NCBI RefSeq assembly: GCF_902497875.1
Contig: NZ_CABVHY010000005.1
Location: 186,001-250,000 of the forward strand
From: Pseudomonas fluorescens
GTDB taxonomy: Bacteria; Pseudomonadota; Gammaproteobacteria; Pseudomonadales; Pseudomonadaceae
Reading direction: 5' to 3'
Length of the DNA: 64,000 nt
Shown: in pieces, positions 17,033 through 29,498 of the stretch
Layout: the number at the start of each line of letters is the position of its first letter
Numbering within the stretch: the stretch's first letter is position 1
The notes under the pieces: model-generated
What the model was told of the DNA's origin: nothing
What the model saw: the letters and a program-made list of their open reading frames with translations, nothing else
The model's database searches: none
Translations under genes and position numbers: made by a program

Positions 17033-17186
17033 CGCGGACCGTAGCAGCTGCCGAGCCTGCGAGGCTGCGTTCGGCTGCGCAGCAGTCGCAATACCCGGCA
17101 CTGCGGTGTGTCAGGTTGACCGAGGGTGCAGGTTCTACGACCGCTGCGCGGCCGAACGCAGGCTTCGCCAGCTGCTACGGTCCGCG
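17033..17186. repeat. 154-bp hairpin element: shared core with unusual REP arms
   Basis: A perfect 18-bp terminal inverted repeat (CGCGGACCGTAGCAGCTG / CAGCTGCTACGGTCCGCG) encloses about 118 bases. The interior (CGGCTGCGCAGCAGTCGCAA ... TGCGGTGTG ... ACCGCTGCGCGGCCGAACG) matches the interior of the repeats at 30256, 55779 and 58761, although those have different arms. Confidence 0.75.
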
Positions 17187-17241
17187 TTGTCGCTTCAAAG
17201 GACGTCTTCGCGGACAATCCCAACCCCACATGAATCTCATA

Positions 17242-17269
17242 AAAAAACCCGCCAATTGGCGGGTTTTTT
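17242..17269. terminator. Strong bidirectional terminator
   Basis: AAAAAACCCGCCAATTGGCG followed by GGTTTTTT: a perfect palindromic stem with A-tract and T-tract on the two sides. It ends the minus-strand yej-fabI transcript and could also stop plus-strand transcription from the LysR gene. Confidence 0.92.
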
Positions 17270-17282
17270 CACAGCAGGGGCA

Positions 17283-18077
17283 TCACTCTTCGAGGTTGCC
17301 CATGGCGGTGGTGTTGAAGCCGCCGTCTACATACATGATTTCGCCGCTGATGCCGGACGCCAGGTCCGAGCACAGGAAGGCGCCGGCGTTGCCGACTTCG
17401 TCGATGGTGACATTACGACGCAGCGGGGTTTGCGCTTCGTTGGCGGCCAGCATCTTGCGGAAGTTCTTGATGCCGGAAGCGGCGAGGGTGCGGATCGGGC
17501 CAGCCGATACGCAGTTGACGCGGGTGCCGTCCGGGCCCAGGGAGCCGGCCAGGTAACGCACGCCAGCTTCCAGCGAAGCCTTGGCCATGCCCATGACGTT
17601 GTAGTTCGGCATGGTGCGCTCGGCGCCCAGGTACGACAGGGTCAGCAGGCTGCCGTTGCGGCCTTTCATCATTTCGCGGCCAGCCTTGGCCAGGGCCACG
17701 AAGCTGTAGGCGCTGATGTCGTGAGCGATGCGGAAACCTTCACGGGTGGTGGCTTCGGTGAAGTCGCCGTCCAGTTGGTCGCCCGGGGCGAAGCCGACGG
17801 AGTGCACGATGCAATCCAGGCCGTCCCATTTCTTGCTCAACGCTTCGAAGACCTTGGCGATTTCTTCATCGCTGGCCACGTCGCACGGGAAGCACAGTTC
17901 AGGGCTCGAACCCCAGCCTTGTGCGAACTCTTCGACACGACCCTTGAGCTTGTCGTTCTGATAAGTGAAGGCAAGCTCAGCGCCCTCGCGATGCATGGCG
18001 GCAGCGATGCCGGATGCGATGGACAGCTTGCTGGCGACACCGACGATCAGTACGCGCTTACCGGCGAGAAAACCCAT
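17283..18077 (-). CDS. fabI: Enoyl-[acyl-carrier-protein] reductase (NADH)
   Basis: 264 residues. It catalyses the last step of each fatty-acid elongation cycle, reducing trans-2-enoyl-ACP in the cytoplasm. This is an SDR fold with nucleotide-binding start [23 protein letters not shown] and the FabI-type active site Y-x6-K in [32 protein letters not shown] is the substrate-loop signature. A strong RBS (AGAGAGGAG) precedes ATG 18077. It lies only 20 bp after yejF on the same strand and before a strong terminator, so at least part of its expression may come from the yej transcript. Confidence 0.97.
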   Translation of the reverse strand: MGFLAGKRVLIVGVASKLSIASGIAAAMHREGAELAFTYQNDKLKGRVEEFAQGWGSSPELCFPCDVASDEEIAKVFEALSKKWDGLDCIVHSVGFAPGDQLDGDFTEATTREGFRIAHDISAYSFVALAKAGREMMKGRNGSLLTLSYLGAERTMPNYNVMGMAKASLEAGVRYLAGSLGPDGTRVNCVSAGPIRTLAASGIKNFRKMLAANEAQTPLRRNVTIDEVGNAGAFLCSDLASGISGEIMYVDGGFNTTAMGNLEE

Positions 18078-18097
18078 GTGTTGCTCCTCTCTTCAGG

Positions 18098-19708
<1,611 letters not shown>

Positions 19709-19709
19709 T

Positions 19710-20729
19710 TTACTTCCTCGGGTCGAAAGCATCGCGAGCGGACTCGCCGATAAATACCAGCAGGCTCAACATGATTGCCAGCACGGCGAAGGCACTCATG
19801 CCCAGCCACGGCGCTTGCAGGTTGGATTTGCCCTGGGCCACCAGTTCGCCGAGGGACGGCGCGCCGGGCGGCAGGCCGAAACCGAGGAAATCCAGGGCGG
19901 TGAGGGTGCCGATGGCGCCGGTGAGGATGAATGGCATGAACGTCATGGTCGAGACCATGGCGTTGGGCAGAATGTGCCGGAACATGATCGCGCCGTTCTG
20001 CATGCCCAGCGCTCGGGCGGCGCGCACGTATTCGAGGTTGCGCCCGCGCAGGAACTCGGCGCGCACCACGTCGACCAGGCTCATCCAGGAGAACAGCAGC
20101 ATGATGCCCAGCAGCCACCAGAAGTTTGGCTGCACGAAGCTGGCGAGAATGATCAGCAAATACAGGACGGGCAGCCCGGACCAGATCTCCAGGAAGCGCT
20201 GCCCGGCCAGATCGACCCAGCCGCCATAGAAACCCTGCAAGGCCCCGGCGATCACCCCGATGATCGAGCTGAGGATGGTCAGGGTCAGGGCGAACAGCAC
20301 CGAGACCCGAAAGCCGTAGATCACTCGGGCCAGCACATCGCGGCCCTGGTCGTCGGTGCCCAGCCAGTTATCGGCCGAGGGTGGCGCGGGGGCCGGGACT
20401 TTCAGGTCGTAGTTGATGCTCTGGTAGCTGTAGGGGATCGCTGCCCAGAGGATCCAGGCGTCCTTGGCCTTCAGCAGTTCGCGGATGTACGGGCTCTTGT
20501 AGTTGGCTTCCAGCGGGAACTCTCCGCCGAAGGCGGTTTCCGGGTAGCGCTTGAGCGCCGGGAAATACCAGTCACCGTCGTAATGCACCGCCAGCGGTTT
20601 GTCGTTGGCGATCAGCTCCGCGCCCAGGCTTGCGCCGAACAGGATCAGAAACAGCCACAGTGACCACCAGCCCCGCTTGTTGGCTTTGAACAATTCGAAG
20701 CGGCGGCGATTGAGGGGGGAAAGCGTCAT
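19710..20729 (-). CDS. yejE: Peptide ABC transporter permease YejE
   Basis: 339 residues, inner membrane, with the DppC/OppC-type domain order: N-terminal helix after RFELFKANKRGWWSLWLF, a periplasmic region, then five helices. The EAA loop is visible (EFLRGRNLEYVRAARALGMQNGAIMFRHILPNA). Family length matches. It sits between yejB (1-bp gap) and yejF, all on one transcript. Confidence 0.95.
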   Translation of the reverse strand: MTLSPLNRRRFELFKANKRGWWSLWLFLILFGASLGAELIANDKPLAVHYDGDWYFPALKRYPETAFGGEFPLEANYKSPYIRELLKAKDAWILWAAIPYSYQSINYDLKVPAPAPPSADNWLGTDDQGRDVLARVIYGFRVSVLFALTLTILSSIIGVIAGALQGFYGGWVDLAGQRFLEIWSGLPVLYLLIILASFVQPNFWWLLGIMLLFSWMSLVDVVRAEFLRGRNLEYVRAARALGMQNGAIMFRHILPNAMVSTMTFMPFILTGAIGTLTALDFLGFGLPPGAPSLGELVAQGKSNLQAPWLGMSAFAVLAIMLSLLVFIGESARDAFDPRK

Positions 20730-20730
20730 C

Positions 20731-21804
20731 TCAATGCTCCCGGCTTTCGAAGTCGATGCGCGGATCGACCAGGGTGTAGGTGAGGTCGCCGATCAGTTTC
20801 ACCACCAGCCCCAGCAACGTGAAGATGAACAGCGTGCCGAACACTACCGGGTAGTCGCGGTTGATCGCCGCTTCGAAACTCATCAGGCCCAGGCCATCGA
20901 GGGAGAAGATCACTTCCACCAGCAAGGAACCGGTGAAGAAGATGCCGATGAAGGCCGAGGGGAAACCGGCGATCACCAGCAGCATGGCGTTGCGGAACAC
21001 GTGTCCATAGAGCACTCGACGATGGGTCAGGCCTTTGGCCTTGGCGGTGATCACGTACTGTTTGTTGATCTCGTCGAGGAAGCTGTTTTTGGTCAGCAGG
21101 GTCATGGTCGCGAAGTTACCGATCACCAGGGCCGTCACCGGCAGTGCCAGGTGCCAGAAGTAATCGAGGATCTTGCCGCTCCAGCTCAGCTCGTCGAAGT
21201 TGTTCGAGGTCAGGCCGCGTAACGGAAACCAGTCAAGGTAACTGCCGCCGGCGAACACCACGATCAGCAGGATGGCGAACAGGAACGCCGGGATCGCGTA
21301 GCCGACAATGATCGCCGAGCTGGTCCAGACGTCGAAATGGCTGCCGTGCCGCGTGGCTTTGGCGATCCCCAGCGGGATCGACACCATGTACATGATCAGC
21401 GTGCTCCAGAGCCCGAGGGAAATGGACACCGGCATTTTTTCCTTGATCAGGTCGATGACCTTGGCGTCGCGAAAGAAACTGTCGCCAAAATCCAGGCTGG
21501 CGTAGTTCTTGATCATGATCCACAAGCGTTCCGGCGCCGATTTATCGAAGCCATACATTTGCTCGATTTCTTTGACCAGTGCCGGGTCCAGGCCCTGGGC
21601 GCCACGGTAGCTGGGGCCGGCCACCGAGACTTCGGCGCCGCCGCCGGCGATGCGGCTGGTGGCGCCTTCGAAACCCTCGAGCTTGGCGATCATCTGCTCC
21701 ACCGGGCCGCCGGGGGCGGCCTGGATGATCAGAAAGTTGATCAGCAAAATGCCGAACAGGGTCGGGATAATCAGCAGCAATCGCCGAAAGATATACGCCA
21801 GCAT
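20731..21804 (-). CDS. yejB: Peptide ABC transporter permease YejB
   Basis: 357 residues, inner-membrane DppB-type permease. It starts [24 protein letters not shown], has the YejB-specific long periplasmic insert after the first helix, and carries the EAA motif in [26 protein letters not shown]. The gene begins 1 bp after the solute-binding gene's stop. Confidence 0.95.
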   Translation of the reverse strand: MLAYIFRRLLLIIPTLFGILLINFLIIQAAPGGPVEQMIAKLEGFEGATSRIAGGGAEVSVAGPSYRGAQGLDPALVKEIEQMYGFDKSAPERLWIMIKNYASLDFGDSFFRDAKVIDLIKEKMPVSISLGLWSTLIMYMVSIPLGIAKATRHGSHFDVWTSSAIIVGYAIPAFLFAILLIVVFAGGSYLDWFPLRGLTSNNFDELSWSGKILDYFWHLALPVTALVIGNFATMTLLTKNSFLDEINKQYVITAKAKGLTHRRVLYGHVFRNAMLLVIAGFPSAFIGIFFTGSLLVEVIFSLDGLGLMSFEAAINRDYPVVFGTLFIFTLLGLVVKLIGDLTYTLVDPRIDFESREH

Positions 21805-21805
21805 C

Positions 21806-23659
21806 TTATTGCTCCACGCCTGCGGGTTCGGCTTGCACCTGGGTCTGGATTTCTACCGCCGGCGCGGCGTCGGGCTTGATCCACCAGGTGGAAATGCCAA
21901 CGTCGTTGGTAGGGGAGACTTTCGGGTGACCGATATGATTCCAGTACGCCACGCGCCAGGTCTTGATGTGCCAGTTGGGGATCACGTAGTAGCCCCACTG
22001 CAACACCCGGTCGAGGGCGCGGGCGTGGGCCACGAGGTTCTTGCGCGAATCGGCATTGATCAGCTGTTCGACGAGCTGGTCGATGGCCGGGTCTTTCAGA
22101 CCGATATAGTTACGGCTGCCAGGTTTGTCGGCGCTTTCCGATTTCCAGAATTCGCGCTGTTCGTTACCCGGTGAACTGGACTGCGGGAAGCTGCCGACGA
22201 CCATATCGAAGTCCCGCGAGCGCAGGCGATTGATGTATTGGGAGACGTCGACGCGACGGATCACCAGCTCGATCCCCAAGTCACTCAGGTTGCGCTTGAA
22301 TGGCAGCAGCACACGTTCGAATTCGGTCTGGGCCAACAGGAACTCGATGGTCACCGGTTTGCCGGTGGCGTCGACCATCTTGTCATCGACAATCCGCCAG
22401 CCGGCTTCCTGCAGCAGCTGATAGGCCTTGCGCTGCTGGGCGCGGATCATGCCGCTGGCATCGGTCTTCGATGGCTGGAAGGCTTCGGTGAGCGCCTGCT
22501 CGGGGATTTTTCCGCGCAGCGGTTCGAGTATCGCCAGTTGCTCCGGGTCCGGCAGGCCGGTGGCGGCCATTTCCGAGTTCTCGAAGTAGCTGCGGGTGCG
22601 CGCATAGGCGCCGTTGAACAGTTGCTTGTTGGTCCACTCGAAGTCCAGCAACAGACTCAAGGCTTCCCGCACCCGCACATCCTCGAACACCGGGCGGCGC
22701 AGGTTGAAAACGAAGCCTTGCATGCCGGTGGGGTTGCCGTTGGGGATCTGTTCCTTGATCAGCCGGCCTTCGGCCACCGCCGGAGTGTTGTAGGCGTTGG
22801 CCCAGTTCTTCGCCGCCATCTCCATCCAGTAGTCGAACTGACCGGCCTTGAGGGCTTCCAGCGCGACGGTGTTGTCGCGGTAGTAGTCGATGGTCATGGC
22901 GTCGAAATTGTATTGGCCGCGATTGACCGGCAGGTCCTTGCCCCAATAGTCCTTGACCCGCTCGTAGCGAATCGAGCGCCCGGCCTTGACCGAGCTGACT
23001 TTGTAAGGACCGCTGCCCAGCGGCATCTCAAGGTTGCCTTTAGTGAAATCGCGACTCTCCCACCAGTGTTTGGGCAGTACCGCCAGTTGCCCGAGGATCA
23101 GCGGCAACTCGCGGTTGTTGGTGTGCTTGAACTTGAACAGCACCCGCAGCGGGTCTTCGGCGATCACTTCTTCGACGTCGCCGTAGTACCCGCGGTACAG
23201 CGGCGCGCCACTCTTGATCAGGGTCTGGAAGCTGAACACCACGTCGTCGGCACGCACCGGGTGGCCGTCGTGGAAACGGGCTTCGGGGCGCAGGTAAAAG
23301 CGCACCCAGCTGTTATCCGGGGCCTTTTCGATTTTTTCGGCAATCAGCCCGTATTCGGTAAAGGGTTCGTCCAGGCTCTGTTTGGCCAGGGTGTCATAGA
23401 TCAGATTGATATCGTCGGCCGGTACGCCCTTGTTGATGAACGGGTTGAGGCTGTCGAAGCCACCGAAACCGGCCTGGCGGAAGGTGCCGCCCTTGGGCGC
23501 ATCCGGGTTGACGTAATCGAAATATTTGAAGTCGGCCGAGTATTTAGGCGGCTCGTTATACAACGTCAGGGCATGTTGCGGGGCGGCTTGGGCGGCACAC
23601 GCAAGTCCCGTGAACAACAGGCCGCAGGCCCGCAGGAGCAGGGCACGCAAAGGCATCAT
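21806..23659 (-). CDS. YejA-type periplasmic peptide-binding protein (second copy)
   Basis: 617 residues of the SBP family 5 with signal peptide ([22 protein letters not shown]). It shares [43 protein letters not shown] and [16 protein letters not shown] with the neighbouring paralogue. ATG 23659 overlaps the previous stop by four bases (ATGA), with GGAG upstream. The C-terminus has an extra Pro/Ala/Val-rich tail after TWWIKPD. The two paralogues probably give the same transporter different ligand ranges. Confidence 0.92.
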   Translation of the reverse strand: MMPLRALLLRACGLLFTGLACAAQAAPQHALTLYNEPPKYSADFKYFDYVNPDAPKGGTFRQAGFGGFDSLNPFINKGVPADDINLIYDTLAKQSLDEPFTEYGLIAEKIEKAPDNSWVRFYLRPEARFHDGHPVRADDVVFSFQTLIKSGAPLYRGYYGDVEEVIAEDPLRVLFKFKHTNNRELPLILGQLAVLPKHWWESRDFTKGNLEMPLGSGPYKVSSVKAGRSIRYERVKDYWGKDLPVNRGQYNFDAMTIDYYRDNTVALEALKAGQFDYWMEMAAKNWANAYNTPAVAEGRLIKEQIPNGNPTGMQGFVFNLRRPVFEDVRVREALSLLLDFEWTNKQLFNGAYARTRSYFENSEMAATGLPDPEQLAILEPLRGKIPEQALTEAFQPSKTDASGMIRAQQRKAYQLLQEAGWRIVDDKMVDATGKPVTIEFLLAQTEFERVLLPFKRNLSDLGIELVIRRVDVSQYINRLRSRDFDMVVGSFPQSSSPGNEQREFWKSESADKPGSRNYIGLKDPAIDQLVEQLINADSRKNLVAHARALDRVLQWGYYVIPNWHIKTWRVAYWNHIGHPKVSPTNDVGISTWWIKPDAAPAVEIQTQVQAEPAGVEQ

Positions 23660-25485
23660 TGGGCTTTCTCCGAAGACTTCAGCCACCACGCGCTCAGACC
23701 CAGGGCGTAGGGCGGCGTGGTGACGAAGGCGAACCGGTTGCGGTACGCCAGACGATGATAGTTGATATACCAGTTGGGAACGATGTAGTGCTGCCACAGC
23801 AGTACCCGGTCCAGGGCCTTGCCGGCGGCCAGTTGTTCGTCGCGGGTTTTCGCCGCGAGCAACTGTTCGAGCAGATGATCGACCACCGGGTTGGCGACGC
23901 CAGCGTAATTCTTGCTGCCCTTGACCCCGACCTGGCTGGAGTGGAAGTACTGCCATTGCTCCAGGCCAGGGCTGAGGGTTTGATCGAGGGTCATCAGGAT
24001 CATGTCGAAATCGAACTGGTCGAGACGCTGTTTGTACTGGGCGCGATCTACCGTGCGCAGGTGCGCATCGATGCCGATGCTGGCGAGGTTCTCGGCGTAG
24101 GGTTGCAGCAGCCGTTCCAGATTGGGATTGACCAGCAGGATTTCGAAGCGCAGGGGCTGGCCGGCGCTGTTCTGCAGGCGCTGGCCATTGAGCTTCCAGC
24201 CGGCTTCGGCCAGCAGTCCGAGGGCCCGGCGCAGGGTGGCTCGCGGAATGCCTCGACCCTCGGTCCGCGGCAGGCTGAAGGCCTCGGTAAACAGGTTGGC
24301 CGGCAACTGGCTGCGGTACGGTGAGAGCAGCAGCCATTCATGGCCGATCGGAACCCCGGTGGCGGCAAACTCGCTGTTGGGGTAGTAACTCATGGCGCGT
24401 TTATAGGCGCCGCTGAACAGCGTGCGGTTGGTCCACTCGAAATCGAACATCATGCCCAATGCTTCGCGCACCTTGATGTCGGCGAAGGTGCCGCGGCGGC
24501 TGTTCATGAACAGGCCCTGGGTCTGGGTTGGAATCTGATGGGCGATCTGTGCCTTGATCACCTCGCCACGACGAACCGCCGGGAAGTTGTAGCCATTGGC
24601 CCAGTTTTTGGCCTGGTGCTCGATATAGATGTCGAACTCGCCGGCCTTGAACGCTTCGAAGGCCACATCACTGTCGCGATAGAACTCCACCTCGACCCGG
24701 TCGAAGTTGTACTTGCCGCGATTGACCGGCAACGCCTTGCCCCAGTAGTCCTTGACCCGCTCGAACACCAGCTGGCGTCCCGGTTGCACCGCAGTGATGC
24801 GGTACGGCCCACTGCCCAGTGGCGGTTCGAAGGTGGTGGCCTTGAAGTCGCGACCTTTCCAGTAATGCCGGGGCAGGACCGGCAGCTCGCCCAGACGCAG
24901 GATCAGCAGCGGGTTGCCGGCACGTTTGAACACGAAGCGAATGCGTTGCGGGTTGAGCACGTCGACCCGCAGGACTTCCTGAAGGTTGGTCCGGTATTGC
25001 GGGTGTCCTTCCTTGAGCAGCAGACGGTAGGAAAACGCCACGTCGTAGGCGGTGATCGGCGTGCCATCGTGAAAGCGTGCTTCGGGGCGCAGGTTGAACA
25101 CTACCCAGCTGCGGTCTTCGCTGTATTCCACCGATTGCGCGATCAGGCCATAGCTGGCAGTCGGCTCATCACCGGAAGGGGCGTATTGGCCGGTGCCGAC
25201 CATCAGGGTTTCATTCAGCTCGTTGACGCCGTATTGCAGGAAGTTGGACGTCGAAACCGGGCTGGACCCCTTGAAAGTATAGGGATTGAGCGTATCGAAG
25301 GTGCCAAATGCCATGACCCGCAAGGTACCGCCTTTTGGCGCTTGCGGGTTGACCCAATCGAAATGGGTGAATTTGGCTGGGTACTTGAGCGTGCCGAACT
25401 GCGCATAACCGTGGCTTTCGCTGATTGTTGCGCTTGCGGGAAAGCTCAAGGCCAGACTGATTAGGAGCAGGAGGAGGGGACGCAT
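23656..25485 (-). CDS. yejA: YejA-type periplasmic peptide-binding protein (first copy)
   Basis: 609 residues with a clear signal peptide (MRPLLLLLISLALSFPASA). The SBP family 5 core includes FDWVNPQAPKGGTLRVMAFG, EARFHDGTPITAYDV, LGSGPYRI and [16 protein letters not shown]. This is the promoter-proximal gene of the yej operon. Known YejABEF systems import peptides and, in E. coli, microcin C. The upstream RBS is weak; ATG 25485 is the only plausible start (TTG 25488 is alternative). Confidence 0.93.
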   Translation of the reverse strand: MRPLLLLLISLALSFPASATISESHGYAQFGTLKYPAKFTHFDWVNPQAPKGGTLRVMAFGTFDTLNPYTFKGSSPVSTSNFLQYGVNELNETLMVGTGQYAPSGDEPTASYGLIAQSVEYSEDRSWVVFNLRPEARFHDGTPITAYDVAFSYRLLLKEGHPQYRTNLQEVLRVDVLNPQRIRFVFKRAGNPLLILRLGELPVLPRHYWKGRDFKATTFEPPLGSGPYRITAVQPGRQLVFERVKDYWGKALPVNRGKYNFDRVEVEFYRDSDVAFEAFKAGEFDIYIEHQAKNWANGYNFPAVRRGEVIKAQIAHQIPTQTQGLFMNSRRGTFADIKVREALGMMFDFEWTNRTLFSGAYKRAMSYYPNSEFAATGVPIGHEWLLLSPYRSQLPANLFTEAFSLPRTEGRGIPRATLRRALGLLAEAGWKLNGQRLQNSAGQPLRFEILLVNPNLERLLQPYAENLASIGIDAHLRTVDRAQYKQRLDQFDFDMILMTLDQTLSPGLEQWQYFHSSQVGVKGSKNYAGVANPVVDHLLEQLLAAKTRDEQLAAGKALDRVLLWQHYIVPNWYINYHRLAYRNRFAFVTTPPYALGLSAWWLKSSEKAQ

Positions 25486-25589
25486 CAAGTCAGAGATCCG
25501 ATCCGGGCGGCTTGGGCTTTGTGATCGGTACAGTAACAGCTTGTATCGACAGGAAAAAGGTTATGCACCAAAGCACCTGGAGTACCTCA

Positions 25590-25694
25590 AAAAGATCGCA
25601 GCCTGCGGCAGCTCCTACGCGCCGACCGAATACACCCGGGATGTTGGGGGTGTACGCAAATCCCTGTAGGAGCTGCCGAAGGCTGCGATCTTTT
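25590..25694. repeat. REP doublet, GTAGGAGCTGC family
   Basis: AAAAGATCGCAGCCTGCGGC plus AGCTCCTAC is answered by GTAGGAGCTGCCGAAGGCTG plus CGATCTTTT about 47 bases later. These arms are the same family that makes up the tandem array after pepN (46344-46841). It lies between mltD and yejA on the minus strand. Confidence 0.85.
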
Positions 25695-25707
25695 CGGTCC
25701 CATCAAC

Positions 25708-27126
25708 TCAATGCGGCGCAGAAACCGTCAGCATCTGCCCCGGCTTGAGTGCCTGGCCGGTGCGTGGGTTCCAGCGCTTGAGGTGTTGCATCTCGACATT
25801 GAAGCGCTTGGCGACCATGTACAGCGAATCCCCTCGCTTGACCTTGTACTGGGTCGACTTTTTGTTGCTGGCAACGCTGTTGCCTTTGCCTTTGCCAGTG
25901 TCCTGCATGACCAGGGTCTGGCCGGCTTTCAAGTTCTTGCCGGTCAGTTTGTTCCAGCGTTGCAGGTCCTTGACGTCGACCTTGTTGGCCTTGGCGATCA
26001 GCGTCAGGTTGTCTCCGCGTTTTACCCGGTAGCTGCGCTTCAACCTGGGGGATTCGTCGCTGGCCACGTCATCGAACACCGGCTTGAGCGAGCGCTTGCT
26101 GATCAGTTCTTCCGGTTTCATGGTCGACAGGCTGGTGGTCAGCAGCTGTGCCTTGGACGTCGGCACCAGTAGATGCTGGGGGCCGTCGATGGTGGTGCGT
26201 TGCTTGAAGGCCGGGTTGAGCTGGAACAACTCGTCTTCGTCGATGTTGGCCACGGCGGCGACACGGGACAAGTCCATGCGCTGGTTGATTTCGACGACTT
26301 CGAAATAGGGCTCGTTGGCGATCGGGTTCAGGTTCACGCCATACGCTTGCGGCGCCAGCACCACTTGGGACAGGGCCAGCAACTTGGGGACGTAAGCCTG
26401 GGTCTCGGCAGGCAGCGGCAGGTTCCAGTAATCGGTGGGCAAACCGAGTTTTTCGTTACGCTCGATGGCCCGGCTGACAGTGCCTTCGCCAGCGTTATAG
26501 GCCGCCAGCGCCAGCATCCAGTCGCCGTTGAACATGTCGTGCAGGCGGGTCAGGTAATCCAGCGCCGCGGTGGTCGAGGCGGTGATGTCGCGCCGGCCAT
26601 CGTAGAAACGGGTCTGACGCAGGTTGAAGTAACGCCCGGTAGACGGGATGAACTGCCACAGGCCGACGGCATTGGCCCGGGAGTAGGCCATCGGGTTGTA
26701 GGCACTTTCAATCACCGGCAGCAGCGCCAGCTCCAGCGGCATGTTGCGTTCTTCGAGGCGTTCGACGATGTAATGAATATAAAGGCTGCCACGCTCACCG
26801 GCGTTTTCCAGGAACGACGGGTTGCTGGCGAACCACAGGCGCTGCTGTTCGATGCGCGGGTTGACGCCGAGCCCATCTTGTAACTGGAAGCCCAGACGCA
26901 TGCGCTCCCAGACATCCTGAGGCACTTGCGGGGTGGGTTTTTCGCTGAGCCAGATAGGCTTTTGTTTGACCCGGTGGGAAAGATTCGGGACATGCGCCGC
27001 GTCGGTTTGCGGGGCATAACTGGTGCTTTGGCAGCCCGCCAGTGTGGCGGACACAGCCACCGCGATGGCTTGAGCCAGGCGGGTCAATGCGTCTGAAGTG
27101 ATGGCTTTACTAATAAATGACGACAT
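25708..27126 (-). CDS. mltD: Membrane-bound lytic murein transglycosylase D
   Basis: 472 residues. It cleaves the MurNAc-GlcNAc bond of peptidoglycan with anhydro-product formation, anchored in the outer membrane. A lipoprotein signal ending in LAGC is visible. The SLT domain carries the catalytic Glu in LLPVIESAYNP, then SRANAVGLWQFIPSTGRYF and ALAAYNAGEGTVSRAI. The C-terminal part has LysM repeats (YRVKRGDNLTLIAKANKV; YKVKRGDSLYMVAKRFNV) and a more divergent one before them. gloB lies 98 bp upstream on the same strand, a widespread gammaproteobacterial pairing. Confidence 0.95.
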   Translation of the reverse strand: MSSFISKAITSDALTRLAQAIAVAVSATLAGCQSTSYAPQTDAAHVPNLSHRVKQKPIWLSEKPTPQVPQDVWERMRLGFQLQDGLGVNPRIEQQRLWFASNPSFLENAGERGSLYIHYIVERLEERNMPLELALLPVIESAYNPMAYSRANAVGLWQFIPSTGRYFNLRQTRFYDGRRDITASTTAALDYLTRLHDMFNGDWMLALAAYNAGEGTVSRAIERNEKLGLPTDYWNLPLPAETQAYVPKLLALSQVVLAPQAYGVNLNPIANEPYFEVVEINQRMDLSRVAAVANIDEDELFQLNPAFKQRTTIDGPQHLLVPTSKAQLLTTSLSTMKPEELISKRSLKPVFDDVASDESPRLKRSYRVKRGDNLTLIAKANKVDVKDLQRWNKLTGKNLKAGQTLVMQDTGKGKGNSVASNKKSTQYKVKRGDSLYMVAKRFNVEMQHLKRWNPRTGQALKPGQMLTVSAPH

Positions 27127-27224
27127 TGGCTGGAAGTAAGTTCCGGGCAAAAATGTCGGGCGATTCTAGAAAGCACTCGAGGTGCGGTCAACCATTCAGA
27201 ATTTTTGTGTCAACAGTAGTACGT

Positions 27225-27992
27225 CTAGAATTTATCTTTCCAAGCCCTCAAGGCAGCAAAAACCGCACTGGGACAACGGTTATCGAGGCCATTCCGTTCG
27301 TCCGCTTTTTGTTTAACAGATGTTTCGCCAGTGCGCAGGAACGGGTTGGTGAGCTTTTCCAGGGCCAGGGTCGAGGGCAGGCTCATGTGGCCGTCTTCGC
27401 GCAGTTGAGTGACGTTCGCCAGCCGTTCGGTGATGTGAGGATTGTTCGGCTCGACCGCCTGGGCAAAACGCAGATTGCTCAGGGTGTATTCGTGGGTGCA
27501 ATACACCAGGGTGTCTTCAGGCAAGGCTGCCAGTTGGCTCAACGAGTGGTGCATTTGCTCGGGCGTGCCTTCGAACAGCCGCCCGCAGCCGGCTGCGAAG
27601 AGCGTGTCGCCGCAGAACAGCAGCCCATGATGGTAATACGCAATATGCCCCAGGGTATGGCCGGGGACGGCGATTACTTTCATTTCGCAGCCGAGTACAC
27701 TGATGCTGTCATTGTCGTGCAGCGCCACATCGCGGCCCGGGATGTTTTCGCTTGCCGGCCCGTAGACCCTGGCGCCAGTCCTTTGCTTGAGCTGCTCGAC
27801 GCCGCCGACGTGATCATGGTGATGGTGCGTGACCAGAATGTCGCTCAGGGTCCACTCGGGATGTTGCTCGAGCCACGCCTGCACTGGCGCGGCATCGCCC
27901 GGATCGACCACGGCGCAGCACTGGGTGCGGTGATCCTGTAACAACCAGATGTAGTTATCGGTGAAGGCAGGCAGGGCACTGATCTGTATCAT
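27225..27992 (-). CDS. gloB: Hydroxyacylglutathione hydrolase (glyoxalase II)
   Basis: 255 residues, the standard GloB length. It hydrolyses S-D-lactoylglutathione in methylglyoxal detoxification. Binuclear-metal motif [10 protein letters not shown] and further ligands in [29 protein letters not shown] and [13 protein letters not shown] are all present. Divergent from the methyltransferase gene, with a 65-bp shared promoter region. Confidence 0.97.
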   Translation of the reverse strand: MIQISALPAFTDNYIWLLQDHRTQCCAVVDPGDAAPVQAWLEQHPEWTLSDILVTHHHHDHVGGVEQLKQRTGARVYGPASENIPGRDVALHDNDSISVLGCEMKVIAVPGHTLGHIAYYHHGLLFCGDTLFAAGCGRLFEGTPEQMHHSLSQLAALPEDTLVYCTHEYTLSNLRFAQAVEPNNPHITERLANVTQLREDGHMSLPSTLALEKLTNPFLRTGETSVKQKADERNGLDNRCPSAVFAALRAWKDKF

Positions 27993-28057
27993 CGTTGGAT
28001 TCGCCAAGCAGGAAACAATGGCGCATCTTAGAACTTCTTGGCGAGTTGGAGAATGCA

Positions 28058-28816
28058 ATGACCGATAAAGCGTTCGCTCAGGCTGATCCTGACTGGCTGG
28101 CATTGATCGGCGCGGCCCGTGAATGGCTGGCCGGTCCCATCGGACAATTTTTGCTGGACGAAGAGCGGCGCATGCTCGAAGACGAGCTTGGACGGTTCTT
28201 TGGCGGCTACCTGGTGCATTACGGGCCCTCGGCCGAAACGCCGCCAGCGGCGCCCCAGGTGCAGCGCAATGTCCGGCTTGGCGCGCCGTTGCCTGGTGTG
28301 GAAATCGTTTGCGAGGAGCAGGCCTGGCCCCTTAGCGAGCATGCCGCCGACGTGGTGGTATTGCAGCACGGGCTGGATTTCTGCCTCTCACCCCATGGCT
28401 TGCTTCGTGAAGCGGCCAGCAGTGTGCGCCCCGGCGGACATTTGCTGATTGTCGGCATCAACCCCTGGAGTAGCTGGGGCTTGCGCCATGTGTTCGCCCA
28501 TGACGCGCTGCGCAAGGCTCGCTGCATTTCGCCTTCACGGGTCGGTGACTGGTTGAACCTGCTGGGCTTTGCGCTGGAGAAACGCCGCTTCGGATGCTAT
28601 CGTCCGCCGCTCGCGTCCCCTGCGTGGCAGGCCCGTCTGGCGGGTTGGGAACGCAAGGCCGGTGACTGGCAATTGTCCGGTGGCGGCTTCTATTTACTGG
28701 TCGCGCGCAAGATCGTGGTCGGCTTGAGGCCGGTGCGTCAGGTTCGCCGCGAACCGATGGGCAAGCTGATTCCGTTGCCGATGGCCAAGGTCAATCGTCG
28801 CGACATCGAGCCGTAA
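28058..28816 (+). CDS. SAM-dependent methyltransferase-like protein
   Basis: 252 residues from ATG 28058 (TTGGAGAA upstream; the frame is open to 27995). The central region [46 protein letters not shown] is a class I methyltransferase motif post-I to III, but the N-terminal glycine-rich SAM loop is degenerate. This protein family is conserved between gloB and rnhA in Pseudomonas. Methyl acceptor unknown. Confidence 0.75.
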   Translation: MTDKAFAQADPDWLALIGAAREWLAGPIGQFLLDEERRMLEDELGRFFGGYLVHYGPSAETPPAAPQVQRNVRLGAPLPGVEIVCEEQAWPLSEHAADVVVLQHGLDFCLSPHGLLREAASSVRPGGHLLIVGINPWSSWGLRHVFAHDALRKARCISPSRVGDWLNLLGFALEKRRFGCYRPPLASPAWQARLAGWERKAGDWQLSGGGFYLLVARKIVVGLRPVRQVRREPMGKLIPLPMAKVNRRDIEP

Positions 28817-28846
28817 AACACTCTTTCTCTTTAATATTATATTGGC

Positions 28847-28866
28847 CGGCCGGGCTTGCCCGGCCT
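28847..28866. terminator. GC-rich hairpin before rnhA
   Basis: GGCCGGGCTTGCCCGGCC forms a perfect stem about 35 bases after the methyltransferase stop. No T-tract follows, so it may be an attenuating or mRNA-stabilising hairpin rather than a terminator. Confidence 0.4.
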
Positions 28867-28921
28867 CGGGCGTTGTCGGTCAACGATCGGCAAGCCACAG
28901 GCATTTTCTGGATAGGTTGGA

Positions 28922-29380
28922 ATGAGCGATAGCGATAGCGTAGAACTTTTCACTGATGGCGCCTGCAAGGGCAATCCCGGCCCAGGCGGTTGGGGCGCGT
29001 TACTGGTGTGCAAGGGCGTTGAAAAAGAACTCTGGGGCGGCGAAGCCAACACCACCAACAACCGCATGGAGTTGATGGGGGCGATTCGTGGCCTGGAAGA
29101 GCTCAAGCGTTCCTGCGATGTGCTGTTGGTGACCGACTCCCAGTACGTGATGAAAGGCATCAACGAATGGATGGACAACTGGAAGAAACGCGGCTGGAAA
29201 ACCGCCGCTAAAGAACCGGTGAAAAATGCTGACCTGTGGAAGCTGCTCGATGAGCAGGTCAATCGCCATAACGTCACCTGGAAGTGGGTGCGCGGCCATA
29301 TCGGCCACCACGGCAACGAGCGCGCCGACCAATTGGCCAACCGAGGCGTGGACGAAGTGCGCGGTTACAAGCAGTCCTGA
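28922..29380 (+). CDS. rnhA: Ribonuclease HI
   Basis: 152 residues. It degrades the RNA strand of RNA-DNA hybrids. All four metal-binding acidic residues are visible: Asp12 ([11 protein letters not shown]), Glu50 (NRMEL), Asp72 (VTDSQYV) and Asp136 (NERADQLAN). These are the E. coli D10/E48/D70/D134 positions shifted by two. It precedes dnaQ on the same strand, the classical rnhA-dnaQ pair. Confidence 0.98.
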   Translation: MSDSDSVELFTDGACKGNPGPGGWGALLVCKGVEKELWGGEANTTNNRMELMGAIRGLEELKRSCDVLLVTDSQYVMKGINEWMDNWKKRGWKTAAKEPVKNADLWKLLDEQVNRHNVTWKWVRGHIGHHGNERADQLANRGVDEVRGYKQS

Positions 29381-29498
29381 TTTCGGTATGACTGTTTGAC
29401 CTGCTCGCGATGGGCGCAAAACGGTGTATCTGAAAGACACCAGCGGGCGTGTTAATATCGCCGCTTTTGCACGAATGACCCGTTGAGAGCTGACCCTG

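Noticed and set aside
22238..25464. Long plus-strand ORFs (~490 and ~370 residues) opposite the yejA genes
   Set aside because: Shadow frames of the two binding-protein genes with no domain of their own.
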